From Ruminococcaceae bacterium UBA7030 (GTDB lineage: Bacteria; Bacillota; Clostridia; Oscillospirales; Acutalibacteraceae): a DNA stretch of 5,549 bases. The notes beneath the pieces are model-generated. The model did not search any database. It was not told the DNA's origin and saw nothing but the letters and a program-made list of their open reading frames with translations. The stretch lies in NCBI GenBank assembly GCA_002494125.1, contig DLBD01000001.1:652-6200 (forward strand). Reading direction: 5' to 3'. Below are positions 1-5,549 of the stretch, piece after piece. The position numbers and the translations under genes were made by a program. Every line of letters starts with the position of its first letter. Positions within the stretch are counted from its first letter, which is position 1.

Positions 1-133
1 GGACAAGAACCCATCGTCCGGAAAGTCCGCTGGTATCCGTCATCCGGCCGCAGCCTGAAAGAGCGAAAACCATAAGGAGAAGCATAAGCATTCCGGGTAA
101 AAACCGTTTTCGAATCGTATTCTCCCCCGGCAT
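1..133 (-). CDS. Lipoprotein, N-terminal fragment cut by the window edge
   Basis: A short open frame starts with ATG at 133-131 and stays open through position 1, giving 44 visible residues. It begins with a basic stretch (RKR at residues 8-10), then a hydrophobic core (about 11-25), then the lipobox ALSGC with the lipidated cysteine at residue 28. This is a textbook type II signal peptide, so the mature protein should be anchored on the outer face of the cytoplasmic membrane. A GGAG ribosome site lies 9 nt upstream of the ATG. The gene starts 29 nt after the stop of the SPFH gene with no terminator between, so co-transcription is likely. The last visible residues, LSGRWVLV, resemble the first strand of small lipocalin-like lipoprotein domains (G-x-W), but too little is present to assign a family. 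By hand count the fragment is about 53% GC, richer than the genes to its right as they appear by eye. The existence of the gene is well supported; its function is unknown. Confidence 0.82.
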   Translation of the reverse strand, partial: MPGENTIRKRFLPGMLMLLLMVFALSGCGRMTDTSGLSGRWVLV

Positions 134-162
134 GTCACGCTTCTCCTCTCTTCTGGATAAGT

Positions 163-1521
163 TTATGCGATATCGTTTGCGTCAAACGGGTCGCCGCACT
201 GCGGGCAGAACTTAGGAGGATTTGTCGGGTCCTCCGGCTGGAAGCCGCACTTGTCGCACTTATAAAGAGGTGCGCCTGCCGGCTTAGGTGCGCCGCAGTT
301 CATACAGAACTTACCCTGATTTGTAGAGCCGCACTGAGGACACTGCCATCCCTGAGCGTTCTGAGGTGCGGGCTGCGGTGTTCCGCAGTTAGGGCAGAAC
401 TTACCCTGTGCCTGTGTGCCGCACTGAGGGCACTGCCAAGCTCCTGCTGCGACAGGCTGCTGCTGCACAGGCTGCTGCTGCACAGGCTGCTGTGCCTGCT
501 GAGCCTGCTGTTGCTGTCCCATAGCAAAGAGGTTTGATGCGGTATTTCCGCCTGCATTCATAGTCATACCCATACCGATAAAGCCACCCATTGCACCATT
601 CGGGTTTGCGCCTGCGCTTCTCATAGCCTCGCCCTGTGACTCAAGGAATACGCCGCCTGCCATACCGGGATTGTTAGCTGATGCAGCACCGCGCTGATAT
701 CTCTTGAGATATTCTGCATCCTCTTCGTTCATTACGATTGGGTTAAGAGCAATCTTGACAACCTCAAGACCTCTGTTATCAGCCCAGTCGCCGCGAAGTG
801 CATCGTTCATTGCGTCCTTTAATTCCTTTGCATGTGAAGGAATCTGGCTCGGACGAAGCTCTAAGCCCGAAAGAGCACCTAAGCCCTGCTGAAGAGCGTC
901 GACGAATTCCGTCTTGAGCTGGCCGTCAATCTCTTCTCTTCTGTATTCCTGCTCAACGTTACCGCAAACATTAGTGTAGAAAAGAAGCGGGTCAGTAACC
1001 TTGTATGAATATACGCCGCTGCAACGAAGGTCGGTTTCCATATCAAGACCGATTTTTGAATCAACTATACGGAAAAGCACAGGATTCGGTGTACCGAACT
1101 TGTTGTCAAGAATTTCCTTTGTGTTAAAGTAGTAAACACGCTGATCCTTTGCGGTGTCACCACCGAAGGTAAATCTCTTACCGATTGTCATAAAGCTCTT
1201 TTTGATGTTTTCGCCAAGACTGCCGTAAAAGATTGAAGGCTCAGTTGATGTGTCATATGTAAATTCACCGGGCTCTGCGCAAACCTCGACAACCTTACCC
1301 TGCTCAACGATAATCATACACTGTCCGTCTGCAACAGCAATAATAGAACCGTTTGAAATGATGTTGTCACTTGCTTTTGTGTTAGAGCTTCTGCCTGATG
1401 TTCTCTTTTGTCCTTTTGTTACAAGGACATCCTTGTCAAGCGCTTCGCAGTAGAAGTATTCTCTCCACTGGTCAGCGGTAACGCCGCCTAATGCGCCGAC
1501 GCCTGCTTTAATTAATCCCAT
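163..1521 (-). CDS. YdjI-like SPFH (Band 7) protein with three C-terminal zinc ribbons
   Basis: This 452-residue protein matches the pattern of the SPFH family often annotated 'virion core protein', of which B. subtilis YdjI is a member. It opens with a glycine-rich amphipathic stretch and the segment DQWREYF (residues 17-23). The SPFH-type domain follows to about residue 275 and contains the landmarks VADGQ and YSYKVTDP. Next come a Gly/Met/Asn-rich linker (about 283-335), a Gln/Pro linker (336-356) and three zinc ribbons with cysteines 364/367/376/379, 394/397/406/409 and 422/425/439/442. There is no signal peptide and no clear transmembrane helix, so it is probably cytoplasmic and membrane-associated. 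SPFH proteins form oligomeric scaffolds on membranes; for this subfamily a role in envelope stress is suggested by its association with PspA-type genes elsewhere. An AAGGAGAG ribosome site precedes the ATG, and the gene has its own promoter. It probably shares a transcript with the downstream lipoprotein gene. The family call is confident; the exact cellular role is inferred. Confidence 0.93.
   Translation of the reverse strand: MGLIKAGVGALGGVTADQWREYFYCEALDKDVLVTKGQKRTSGRSSNTKASDNIISNGSIIAVADGQCMIIVEQGKVVEVCAEPGEFTYDTSTEPSIFYGSLGENIKKSFMTIGKRFTFGGDTAKDQRVYYFNTKEILDNKFGTPNPVLFRIVDSKIGLDMETDLRCSGVYSYKVTDPLLFYTNVCGNVEQEYRREEIDGQLKTEFVDALQQGLGALSGLELRPSQIPSHAKELKDAMNDALRGDWADNRGLEVVKIALNPIVMNEEDAEYLKRYQRGAASANNPGMAGGVFLESQGEAMRSAGANPNGAMGGFIGMGMTMNAGGNTASNLFAMGQQQQAQQAQQPVQQQPVQQQPVAAGAWQCPQCGTQAQGKFCPNCGTPQPAPQNAQGWQCPQCGSTNQGKFCMNCGAPKPAGAPLYKCDKCGFQPEDPTNPPKFCPQCGDPFDANDIA
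293..438 (-). repeat. Internal 90-bp-period duplication encoding zinc ribbons 1 and 2
   Basis: Positions 293-348 and 383-438 are two copies of the same 56-nt block, offset by exactly 90 nt. They match at 43 of 56 positions by hand alignment. Each encodes WQCPQCG, a short turn, then GKFC-x-NCG. The mismatches cluster in the turn and after the last cysteine pair. This suggests an in-frame duplication of one 30-residue zinc-ribbon unit within the SPFH gene. The third ribbon (nearest the stop codon) has a longer turn and is more distant. Confidence 0.8.
452..492 (-). repeat. 15-nt coding tandem repeat (QQQPV units)
   Basis: Two identical 15-nt units lie at 452-466 and 467-481, followed by a third unit that matches for about 11 nt. 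They encode a QQQPV-type linker between the SPFH part and the zinc ribbons. The period is a multiple of three, so gain or loss of units would keep the frame and only change linker length. Confidence 0.75.
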
Positions 1522-1570
1522 AGTAAATCTCTCCTTTTAGTTTTTATCCTGCAGTCACCTGCATAACTTT

Positions 1571-1600
1571 ATTATATATTAACTCTATATTCAATTTCAA
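1571..1600 (-). promoter_or_regulatory. Sigma-A type promoter of the SPFH gene
   Basis: Read on the minus strand, a -35 box TTGAAA (1600-1595) and a perfect -10 box TATAAT (1576-1571) are separated by 18 nt in an AT-rich gap between two genes. The start codon lies 49 nt downstream of the -10 box, which leaves a leader of about 40 nt with the ribosome site AAGGAGAG. This implies the SPFH gene can be transcribed independently of the lipoprotein gene before it. Confidence 0.7.
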
Positions 1601-1601
1601 C

Positions 1602-1618
1602 ATATTAATTATTAATAT
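1602..1618. promoter_or_regulatory. AT-rich perfect inverted repeat next to the -35 box
   Basis: ATATTAAT-T-ATTAATAT is a perfect palindrome with 8-bp arms around one central base. It lies 1 bp upstream of the -35 box of the SPFH promoter and 10 bp after the stop codon of the preceding gene. It could be an operator for a dimeric regulator or act like an UP element. It is not a normal intrinsic terminator, since it has no GC stem and no following T run. Its function is inferred from position only. Confidence 0.4.
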
Positions 1619-1628
1619 TCTAATAATT

Positions 1629-2654
1629 TTACATTCTGTCTGCATTTGAAATAAAGTCGTCAATCATCTGTGCAAAGAGCTGATAATTTGACGTATCAGC
1701 CGCAAATTCCTTATTTGAATCAACGTCAAGATTGTGCTTCCTGTTTATATAGAAGTTGTAGTAAACGCCGTCAATTTCCGCATAAATGTCGCACTCAACG
1801 TTAGGAAAGCGGTTAATCATATGGCAGTAATAGGTGGTTGAACCGATATCAACTGCCGTATACTCGTCGGTATTGTCCTTTCTTGCGTTGAATACCGAGT
1901 CGGTAACGTCGCCGTAGGAATAGAATTCGTGAGTGATTGAGTCAATATCAACGCAAGCTTTAACATAAATATCTGCACCGCCGATTTTCTGTTCAGCCGT
2001 ACCGCTTTCGCCATTAACCTTTACGGTTTCGGGATAAGCGAGAATTCGTGAAGAATCATAAAGCTTGCCGCTTGAGGTTTTAAGCCCGTTAGTGTCATTA
2101 AGAGTAACAACGGTGTACTTTTCAAATGCTGTAATAAGCTCGTTCCACTGCTCATCGGTCATATCGTCGTTTATGTATGAAACGGAAATATCAGCGTGGG
2201 CATAGCCGTTTAAGAAAGGAATGAATACATCGTAGTCAATTTCCTGACCTGACGAATTGTTATCCCTTGTGTTCTTCGCAGTTTCCTGACCGCCGAGTTC
2301 TATCGTTTCAACAGTACCGCTTGACTGATTGAAGGCTGTTTCCTTTGTCGATTCAAGGCAAACGTTTGTATAAACCGAAACAGAATATTTCTGGTAGCTT
2401 TCCTTATTTGTAAAGCCGCTGTAACGGTAGCCGTTATCACCGTTTTCAACTGCTTCAAACTCCTGAAATTTCGGAAGCGCCGACGAGAAGGTTATTCCGT
2501 AAAAATCATTTGTAAATGATACCTCTTCGTAGTTTTCGGGTATATCTTCTGCAACAGCTGAGGTTTCGCCGTCACTCCCTTTTGAACAGCCAGAAATTGC
2601 AACAACGCCGATTATCATAATAAGCGCTAAAATAACTGATAAATGCTTTTTCAT
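1629..2654 (-). CDS. Uncharacterised 341-residue lipoprotein
   Basis: The chosen start (2654) begins MKK and leads directly into a hydrophobic signal core with lipobox AISGC and the lipidated cysteine at residue 23. An upstream in-frame ATG at 2675 would add 7 residues, but no ribosome site precedes it, whereas AAGGA sits 8 nt before the chosen start. The mature part begins with a Ser/Asp/Glu-rich tether, then about 300 residues predicted to be mostly beta with acidic and aromatic patches. It appears to hold two related modules, each with a Val/Ile-rich strand, a 'domain-Tyr' core strand pair and a closing helix (around QWNELITAFEKY and YQLFAQMIDDFI). Four cysteines besides the lipidated one are present, which is unusual for an exported protein. 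I do not recognise a named family. It is third in the probable operon, directly coupled to the 165-residue gene, and probably faces the outside of the membrane. Confidence 0.88.
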   Translation of the reverse strand: MKKHLSVILALIMIIGVVAISGCSKGSDGETSAVAEDIPENYEEVSFTNDFYGITFSSALPKFQEFEAVENGDNGYRYSGFTNKESYQKYSVSVYTNVCLESTKETAFNQSSGTVETIELGGQETAKNTRDNNSSGQEIDYDVFIPFLNGYAHADISVSYINDDMTDEQWNELITAFEKYTVVTLNDTNGLKTSSGKLYDSSRILAYPETVKVNGESGTAEQKIGGADIYVKACVDIDSITHEFYSYGDVTDSVFNARKDNTDEYTAVDIGSTTYYCHMINRFPNVECDIYAEIDGVYYNFYINRKHNLDVDSNKEFAADTSNYQLFAQMIDDFISNADRM

Positions 2655-2662
2655 ATTATTCT

Positions 2663-2667
2663 TCCTT
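2663..2667 (-). promoter_or_regulatory. Ribosome site that sets the lipoprotein start
   Basis: AAGGA, read on the minus strand, overlaps the TAA stop (2668-2666) of the preceding gene and lies 8 nt before ATG 2654. The alternative ATG at 2675 has no purine-rich site in front of it. This supports the shorter protein and suggests translational coupling of the two genes. Confidence 0.7.
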
Positions 2668-3163
2668 ATGCCCATGGATTTGAGCTTTCAGGCTGTCTTA
2701 TGCCTGCAAGCAAAAACTGTTCCCAAAGATACCACTTGCCGTCCTTTGCAAGACGAAGCTGTACTGCTCTCGGCGAATCAGCGCCGCCCGAGGTAAGAAA
2801 CAGCTTTGCGTAGCCCTCGCTCTCGTAAGAATAAGGGTTATCGCTTACTCTTACGGTATAAGGTGTGTTCGGCGTATAGTCATTATCCGGTGTTGCGCCT
2901 TCAAAATAAGAGCGTGCAACGTAGTCGTTATCCATAAAACGATCACGGATAAACTGCTTATCCATCGGACTCATTGGTCTCGGCCCTCTTAAATACTCAA
3001 GCATTGAAAGTGAAAGTTCTTTGTCGTCAGGATAAACGCAAAGCGCAAGCACTGTCATTGCGGCGGTATCAAACGGGTCGGACAAGCTCGCCTGAGGCAA
3101 CGCCTTGAACTCGTCGAGTGTTTTCGGCATTGAGCTGAAAACAACATCTGATGTTTTATTCAT
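2666..3163 (-). CDS. Conserved small soluble protein, possibly DUF6935-type
   Basis: The 165-residue product has no signal peptide or membrane segment and is probably cytoplasmic. Its features look like a family I remember from clostridial genomes and believe is named DUF6935; the name comes from memory and was not checked. In order, it has an amino-terminal 'MPKTLDEFKAL' helix (residues 12-22) and a helical part containing FDTAAMTVLALCVYP. Next come a RGPRPMSP loop with DKQFIRDRF, the block ARSYFEGATPDNDYTP, then the beta-rich end with NPYSY, GGADSPR, KWYLWEQ and a terminal PWA. The function is unknown. An AAGGGGG ribosome site lies 8 nt before the ATG. The gene follows the zinc-ribbon membrane protein gene after 40 nt, and its stop codon overlaps the ribosome site of the lipoprotein gene, so it belongs to that operon. 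The dense conserved motifs suggest a binding or enzymatic surface rather than a structural filler, but this is inference. Confidence 0.88.
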   Translation of the reverse strand: MNKTSDVVFSSMPKTLDEFKALPQASLSDPFDTAAMTVLALCVYPDDKELSLSMLEYLRGPRPMSPMDKQFIRDRFMDNDYVARSYFEGATPDNDYTPNTPYTVRVSDNPYSYESEGYAKLFLTSGGADSPRAVQLRLAKDGKWYLWEQFLLAGIRQPESSNPWA

Positions 3164-3188
3164 TATAATTCCCCCTTTGATTTTATCA

Positions 3189-3206
3189 TTTAAGTTATTT
3201 AAGTTA
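3189..3206. repeat. Tandem 9-bp repeat TTTAAGTTA
   Basis: Two perfect copies of TTTAAGTTA lie head to tail (3189-3197 and 3198-3206). The second copy contains the stop codon of the 300-residue membrane protein gene. It lies just upstream of the ribosome site for the next gene. It is short and AT-rich and may be chance. Confidence 0.5.
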
Positions 3207-4106
3207 ACCTATCTTTTCAAGTGTGATGTTCTGGAAAAGGTCAAACATATTTTCATCGTCAACCTCATTAAATGAAATTGAAATAAGGTCGTCGCTTACA
3301 GCGGTATAATCTGCAACATAATACTCGGTTGTGTCGCCGTATTCTTCGTAGAAGGTTACAGTTTCCTTGTCGGCTGTAAACCTTACAATCTCATCAAAAT
3401 CATCAATAGCTTCCTTTGCAAATTCAGGGTCTGCACGAAGTTCTGCTTCAAGACTTGCAAAATCGGACAGCTCAAGAATTTCTGCGTCAGTGTAATAAGC
3501 TGCATACTGGGAATACTCAGCCTTAAAATAATTTATAAGCGCACTTTTAAGGTATTCCATATAGCTGTCCATAAATTCGTCGTAAGACTCCTGCGAAAGC
3601 TCTGCGTAGCAGGTGCCGTCCTCTTCAAAAACAAAGGTGTAATCAAAGGTTGCGTCAAGAAGCGAATTATCCGCATAAGCCGCTACGTCAGCCGTTGTTT
3701 CATCGTTTGCAACATCATCGAGAAGGTACTGGGTATAATCTATCGTAGCAGACCACTCGCCTACAAACTTTTCCTCGGGTGAGGACTTTCCTGCAACGGC
3801 GGCAATAATTACCACAAGAAGAATTACCGCTGCTGCAATCGGTATTGCAATCCAAGCCTTTGATTTTTTCTTTTCGGGAGCAGGCGGCGTCATCACAGGC
3901 ACATAGCCCTGCTGCGGCATAGTCTGATTATACATCGGCTGCGACACGGGTGGCTGCTGCGCCGGTATATGCTCAACAGTCGGTTGCGGCACGGGTGGCT
4001 GCTGCATAGGCTGTGTTACCTTTGCTTCAGGTTCTACGGGAGCGCCGCAGTTTTGACAAAAGCCTGCGCCGTCAAGCAAAGGTGCGTTACATTTTTTACA
4101 ATTCAT
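3204..4106 (-). CDS. Zinc-ribbon single-pass membrane protein with acidic outer domain
   Basis: This 300-residue protein starts with a compact zinc ribbon (cysteines 3, 6, 17, 20, in CKKC and FCQNCG). A flexible Pro/Gln-rich segment follows (about 32-77, with repeated QPPV motifs), then a basic patch KKKSK (79-83) and one strong transmembrane helix (about 84-105). The positive patch before the helix places the N-terminus and zinc ribbon in the cytoplasm and residues 107-300 outside. The outer part opens with FVGEWSATID, a Gly-x-Trp start typical of lipocalin-like or similar beta domains. It is very rich in Asp, Glu and Tyr. This architecture is common in clostridial 'zinc-ribbon domain-containing' proteins of unknown role. 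Together with the nearby SPFH protein, which bears ribbons of the same type, it could carry a signal or tether across the membrane. A GAGGAGAG ribosome site precedes the ATG, and the gene is first in its operon behind a strong promoter. The architecture is clear; the function is unknown. Confidence 0.9.
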   Translation of the reverse strand: MNCKKCNAPLLDGAGFCQNCGAPVEPEAKVTQPMQQPPVPQPTVEHIPAQQPPVSQPMYNQTMPQQGYVPVMTPPAPEKKKSKAWIAIPIAAAVILLVVIIAAVAGKSSPEEKFVGEWSATIDYTQYLLDDVANDETTADVAAYADNSLLDATFDYTFVFEEDGTCYAELSQESYDEFMDSYMEYLKSALINYFKAEYSQYAAYYTDAEILELSDFASLEAELRADPEFAKEAIDDFDEIVRFTADKETVTFYEEYGDTTEYYVADYTAVSDDLISISFNEVDDENMFDLFQNITLEKIG

Positions 4107-4139
4107 AATATCTCTCCTCTTGTATTATTATGGTAATTC

Positions 4140-4169
4140 ATTATAACATTTTTATACAACAGCAGTCAA
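4140..4169 (-). promoter_or_regulatory. Strong extended -10 promoter of the three-gene operon
   Basis: On the minus strand, TTGACT (4169-4164) and TATAAT (4145-4140) are 18 nt apart, and TG lies one base before the -10 box (TGTTATAAT). The ATG of the zinc-ribbon membrane protein lies 33 nt downstream of the -10 box. The promoter sits between the amylase terminator and this gene, so it should drive the zinc-ribbon, 165-residue and lipoprotein genes as a unit. Confidence 0.78.
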
Positions 4170-4175
4170 TAGTAC

Positions 4176-4215
4176 AAAAAAAGCCGCAGAGTTCGTTAAT
4201 AACCCTGTGGCTTTT
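4176..4215 (-). terminator. Rho-independent terminator of the amylase gene
   Basis: On the minus strand the stem pairs AAAAGCC with GGCTTTT and, after one A/C mismatch, CAGGG with CTCTG (one G-U pair), around an 11-nt loop. The right arm runs into a T tract. It begins just after the amylase TGA. The left arm ends in TTTT on the plus strand, so it may also work in the other direction. Confidence 0.88.
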
Positions 4216-4216
4216 A

Positions 4217-5549
4217 TCATCTTGAAAGCATTGCATAGCGGTGAGGAGGTAATGTAATTACTCCGTTTTCACTTTTACAATCAAAGTAGGGATATGAGTT
4301 ATCCCACTCCTGTCCGACAACAAGTTTTGACTCCTCGTCGTTGTTATTTACGGCAACAAGCACGCTTTCGTTATCATTTGTTCTTGTGTACGCAACAGCG
4401 GATTTTTCGCAGAAAACGAAGTTTATCTCGCCGTCCTTGAAAACACGGCAGCCGTGCCTTATTTCGCCAAGTCGTCTGTACCAGCGAAGAAGCTCGTCGT
4501 TAATATTATCCCACTCCATACAAGCACGGTTGAAAGGGTCCTTCATACCCTGCATACCGATTTCATCTCCGTAATAAATTGACGGCACGCCGGGGAGTGT
4601 AAACTGAAGAAGCGACGCCATTTTAAGCATTGATACACCCTTGAGATAATCGAAATCGTCAAGCTTATTATGAAGGTGCTGCCACTGTCTGCTTCTACCC
4701 TCGCAGTCGGGGCCTGCAAGTCGTGTAATTGCTCTTTCGGTGTCATGGGTGCCTATATGATTCATAAGCACGTTAAGCGACTGAGGCGGGTAGTTTTCAA
4801 CAATGCTCATAACCGCATTTTCAAAACCCTCACCCGAACCGAAGCGCACGAAATTAAGAATGGCGTCGGCAAACGGATAATTCATAACGCAGTCAAGCTC
4901 ATCGCCGAGAAGGTACCTTCTCCTCTGCCCGTAAGCAAATTTATTTGTTGCATCCTCCCAAACCTCGCCGAGAATAAGCGCCTCGCTGTTTTCAGCTTTT
5001 ACAGCCCTTCTCACGTCATCAAGGAAGATGTCGGGAAGCTCGTCTGCAACATCAAGCCTCCAGCCTGCAATTCCGCATCGAAGCCATTTGCGAAGAATTC
5101 CGTCTTCACCGCAGATATATTCGCGGTAGCTTTCATCCTCCTCTTTGACCTCGGGAAGAAGCTTGATTCCCCACCACGCATGGTAATCGTCGGGCCAGTC
5201 GATGAATTTATACCAGCTGAAATATTCGCTGTCCTTACTGTTATACGCACCGATAGTGTCATATCTGTTATACATATTAAAATATTTACTGTCGCAGCCC
5301 GTATGGCTGAAAACGCCGTCAAGTATAACTGAAATGCCGTATTCCCCTGCCTTTTTGCAAAGGTGCTTCAAATCCTCCTGCGTGCCGAGAAGCGGATCTA
5401 TTTTTTCATAGTCCGCCGTATCGTACCTATGGTTTGAATGGGCTTCAAATATCGGGTTTATATAAATACAGCTTACGTTAAGCTGTGAGAGATAGTCAAG
5501 CTTTTGCTCAATACCCTTAAGGTCGCCGCCGAAATAGTCGTTGTTCCAG
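4217..5549 (-). CDS. GH13 alpha-amylase / neopullulanase-type enzyme, C-terminal part
   Basis: The frame is open from the window edge (first whole codon at 5548) to the TGA at 4219-4217, giving 443 visible residues. The codon at 5371 is an internal TTG leucine, not the start. The visible part begins in the catalytic barrel with NDYFGGDLKGI and then YINPIFEAHSNHRYDTADY. All four GH13 regions follow: DGVFSH (77-82), GWRLDVADE with nucleophile Asp166, LGEVWED with acid/base Glu195, and NHIGTHDTE with Asp269. MNYPFADAIL and the SIYYGDEIGMQG block are typical of neopullulanase/cyclomaltodextrinase-like enzymes. A short beta-sandwich domain closes the protein. The enzyme should cleave alpha-1,4 links (perhaps also alpha-1,6 links or cyclodextrins) in starch-derived glucans. 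The N-terminal part is outside the window, so secretion and the N-domain of neopullulanases cannot be judged. All catalytic residues are present, so it is probably active. It is a separate unit from the downstream operon. Confidence 0.95.
   Translation of the reverse strand, partial: WNNDYFGGDLKGIEQKLDYLSQLNVSCIYINPIFEAHSNHRYDTADYEKIDPLLGTQEDLKHLCKKAGEYGISVILDGVFSHTGCDSKYFNMYNRYDTIGAYNSKDSEYFSWYKFIDWPDDYHAWWGIKLLPEVKEEDESYREYICGEDGILRKWLRCGIAGWRLDVADELPDIFLDDVRRAVKAENSEALILGEVWEDATNKFAYGQRRRYLLGDELDCVMNYPFADAILNFVRFGSGEGFENAVMSIVENYPPQSLNVLMNHIGTHDTERAITRLAGPDCEGRSRQWQHLHNKLDDFDYLKGVSMLKMASLLQFTLPGVPSIYYGDEIGMQGMKDPFNRACMEWDNINDELLRWYRRLGEIRHGCRVFKDGEINFVFCEKSAVAYTRTNDNESVLVAVNNNDEESKLVVGQEWDNSYPYFDCKSENGVITLPPHRYAMLSR

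Noticed and set aside
452..492. CRISPR-like or intergenic repeat
   Set aside because: The 15-nt repeats are in frame inside the SPFH gene, have no spacers, and simply encode a Gln/Pro linker.
300..557. Minus-strand 85-codon open frame inside the SPFH gene
   Set aside because: It is a second frame over the low-complexity Gln-rich and zinc-ribbon coding region. The SPFH frame has full family-like content, so this is a shadow.
1602..1618. Terminator between the lipoprotein and SPFH genes
   Set aside because: The hairpin is all AT with no T run after it, so it is unlikely to stop transcription well. Some readthrough into the SPFH gene is therefore possible.
2655..2675. Upstream ATG at 2675 for the 341-residue lipoprotein
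   Set aside because: There is no ribosome site before it, while ATG 2654 has AAGGA at 8 nt and gives a standard MKK signal peptide.
4670..5332. A 220-codon plus-strand open frame
   Set aside because: It lies entirely antisense to the GH13 gene, whose conserved motifs are intact on the minus strand. Its product shows no recognisable motif and it has no convincing ribosome site, so it is a shadow.
5369..5371. TTG as the start of the amylase
   Set aside because: The frame continues upstream through conserved GH13 residues (NDYFGGDL and NPIFEAHSNHRYDTADY), so this codon is an internal leucine.

Overview
The window looks like a chromosome segment of a low-to-moderate GC Gram-positive anaerobe, probably a gut or rumen clostridium (Oscillospiraceae/Ruminococcus-like). 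This is inferred from strong AGGAG ribosome sites, sigma-A promoters, lipoprotein signal peptides, the neopullulanase-type amylase and the YdjI-type SPFH protein. It was not tested by any search. All supported genes lie on the minus strand, so transcription runs from high to low coordinates.

Region 1 (5549 to about 4176) holds the C-terminal 443 codons of a GH13 alpha-amylase/neopullulanase-type enzyme. It is cut by the window edge and closed by a clear rho-independent terminator right after its stop. It appears to be a separate transcription unit.

Region 2 (about 4169 to 1629) starts with a strong extended -10 promoter and contains a probable three-gene operon. The first gene encodes a membrane protein with a cytoplasmic N-terminal zinc ribbon, one transmembrane helix and a very acidic outer domain. 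The second encodes a 165-residue soluble protein of a conserved but uncharacterised clostridial type. The third encodes a 341-residue lipoprotein whose ribosome site overlaps the stop codon of the gene before it.

Region 3 (about 1618 to 1) has its own promoter, TTGAAA-18-TATAAT, preceded by a perfect AT-rich palindrome. It drives a YdjI-like SPFH (Band 7) protein with three C-terminal zinc ribbons. A second lipoprotein gene begins 29 nt after it and runs off the left edge; only its signal peptide and first mature residues are visible.

Read together, regions 2 and 3 suggest an envelope-associated module: a cytoplasmic SPFH scaffold with zinc ribbons, a membrane protein with a similar zinc ribbon inside and a sensor-like domain outside, two lipoproteins and a small soluble partner. 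The nearest described parallel I know is the Bacillus subtilis ydjFGHI cluster (PspA family, zinc-ribbon membrane protein, SPFH protein), but no PspA-family gene is visible here. The shared function is an inference from gene neighbourhood and domain types.
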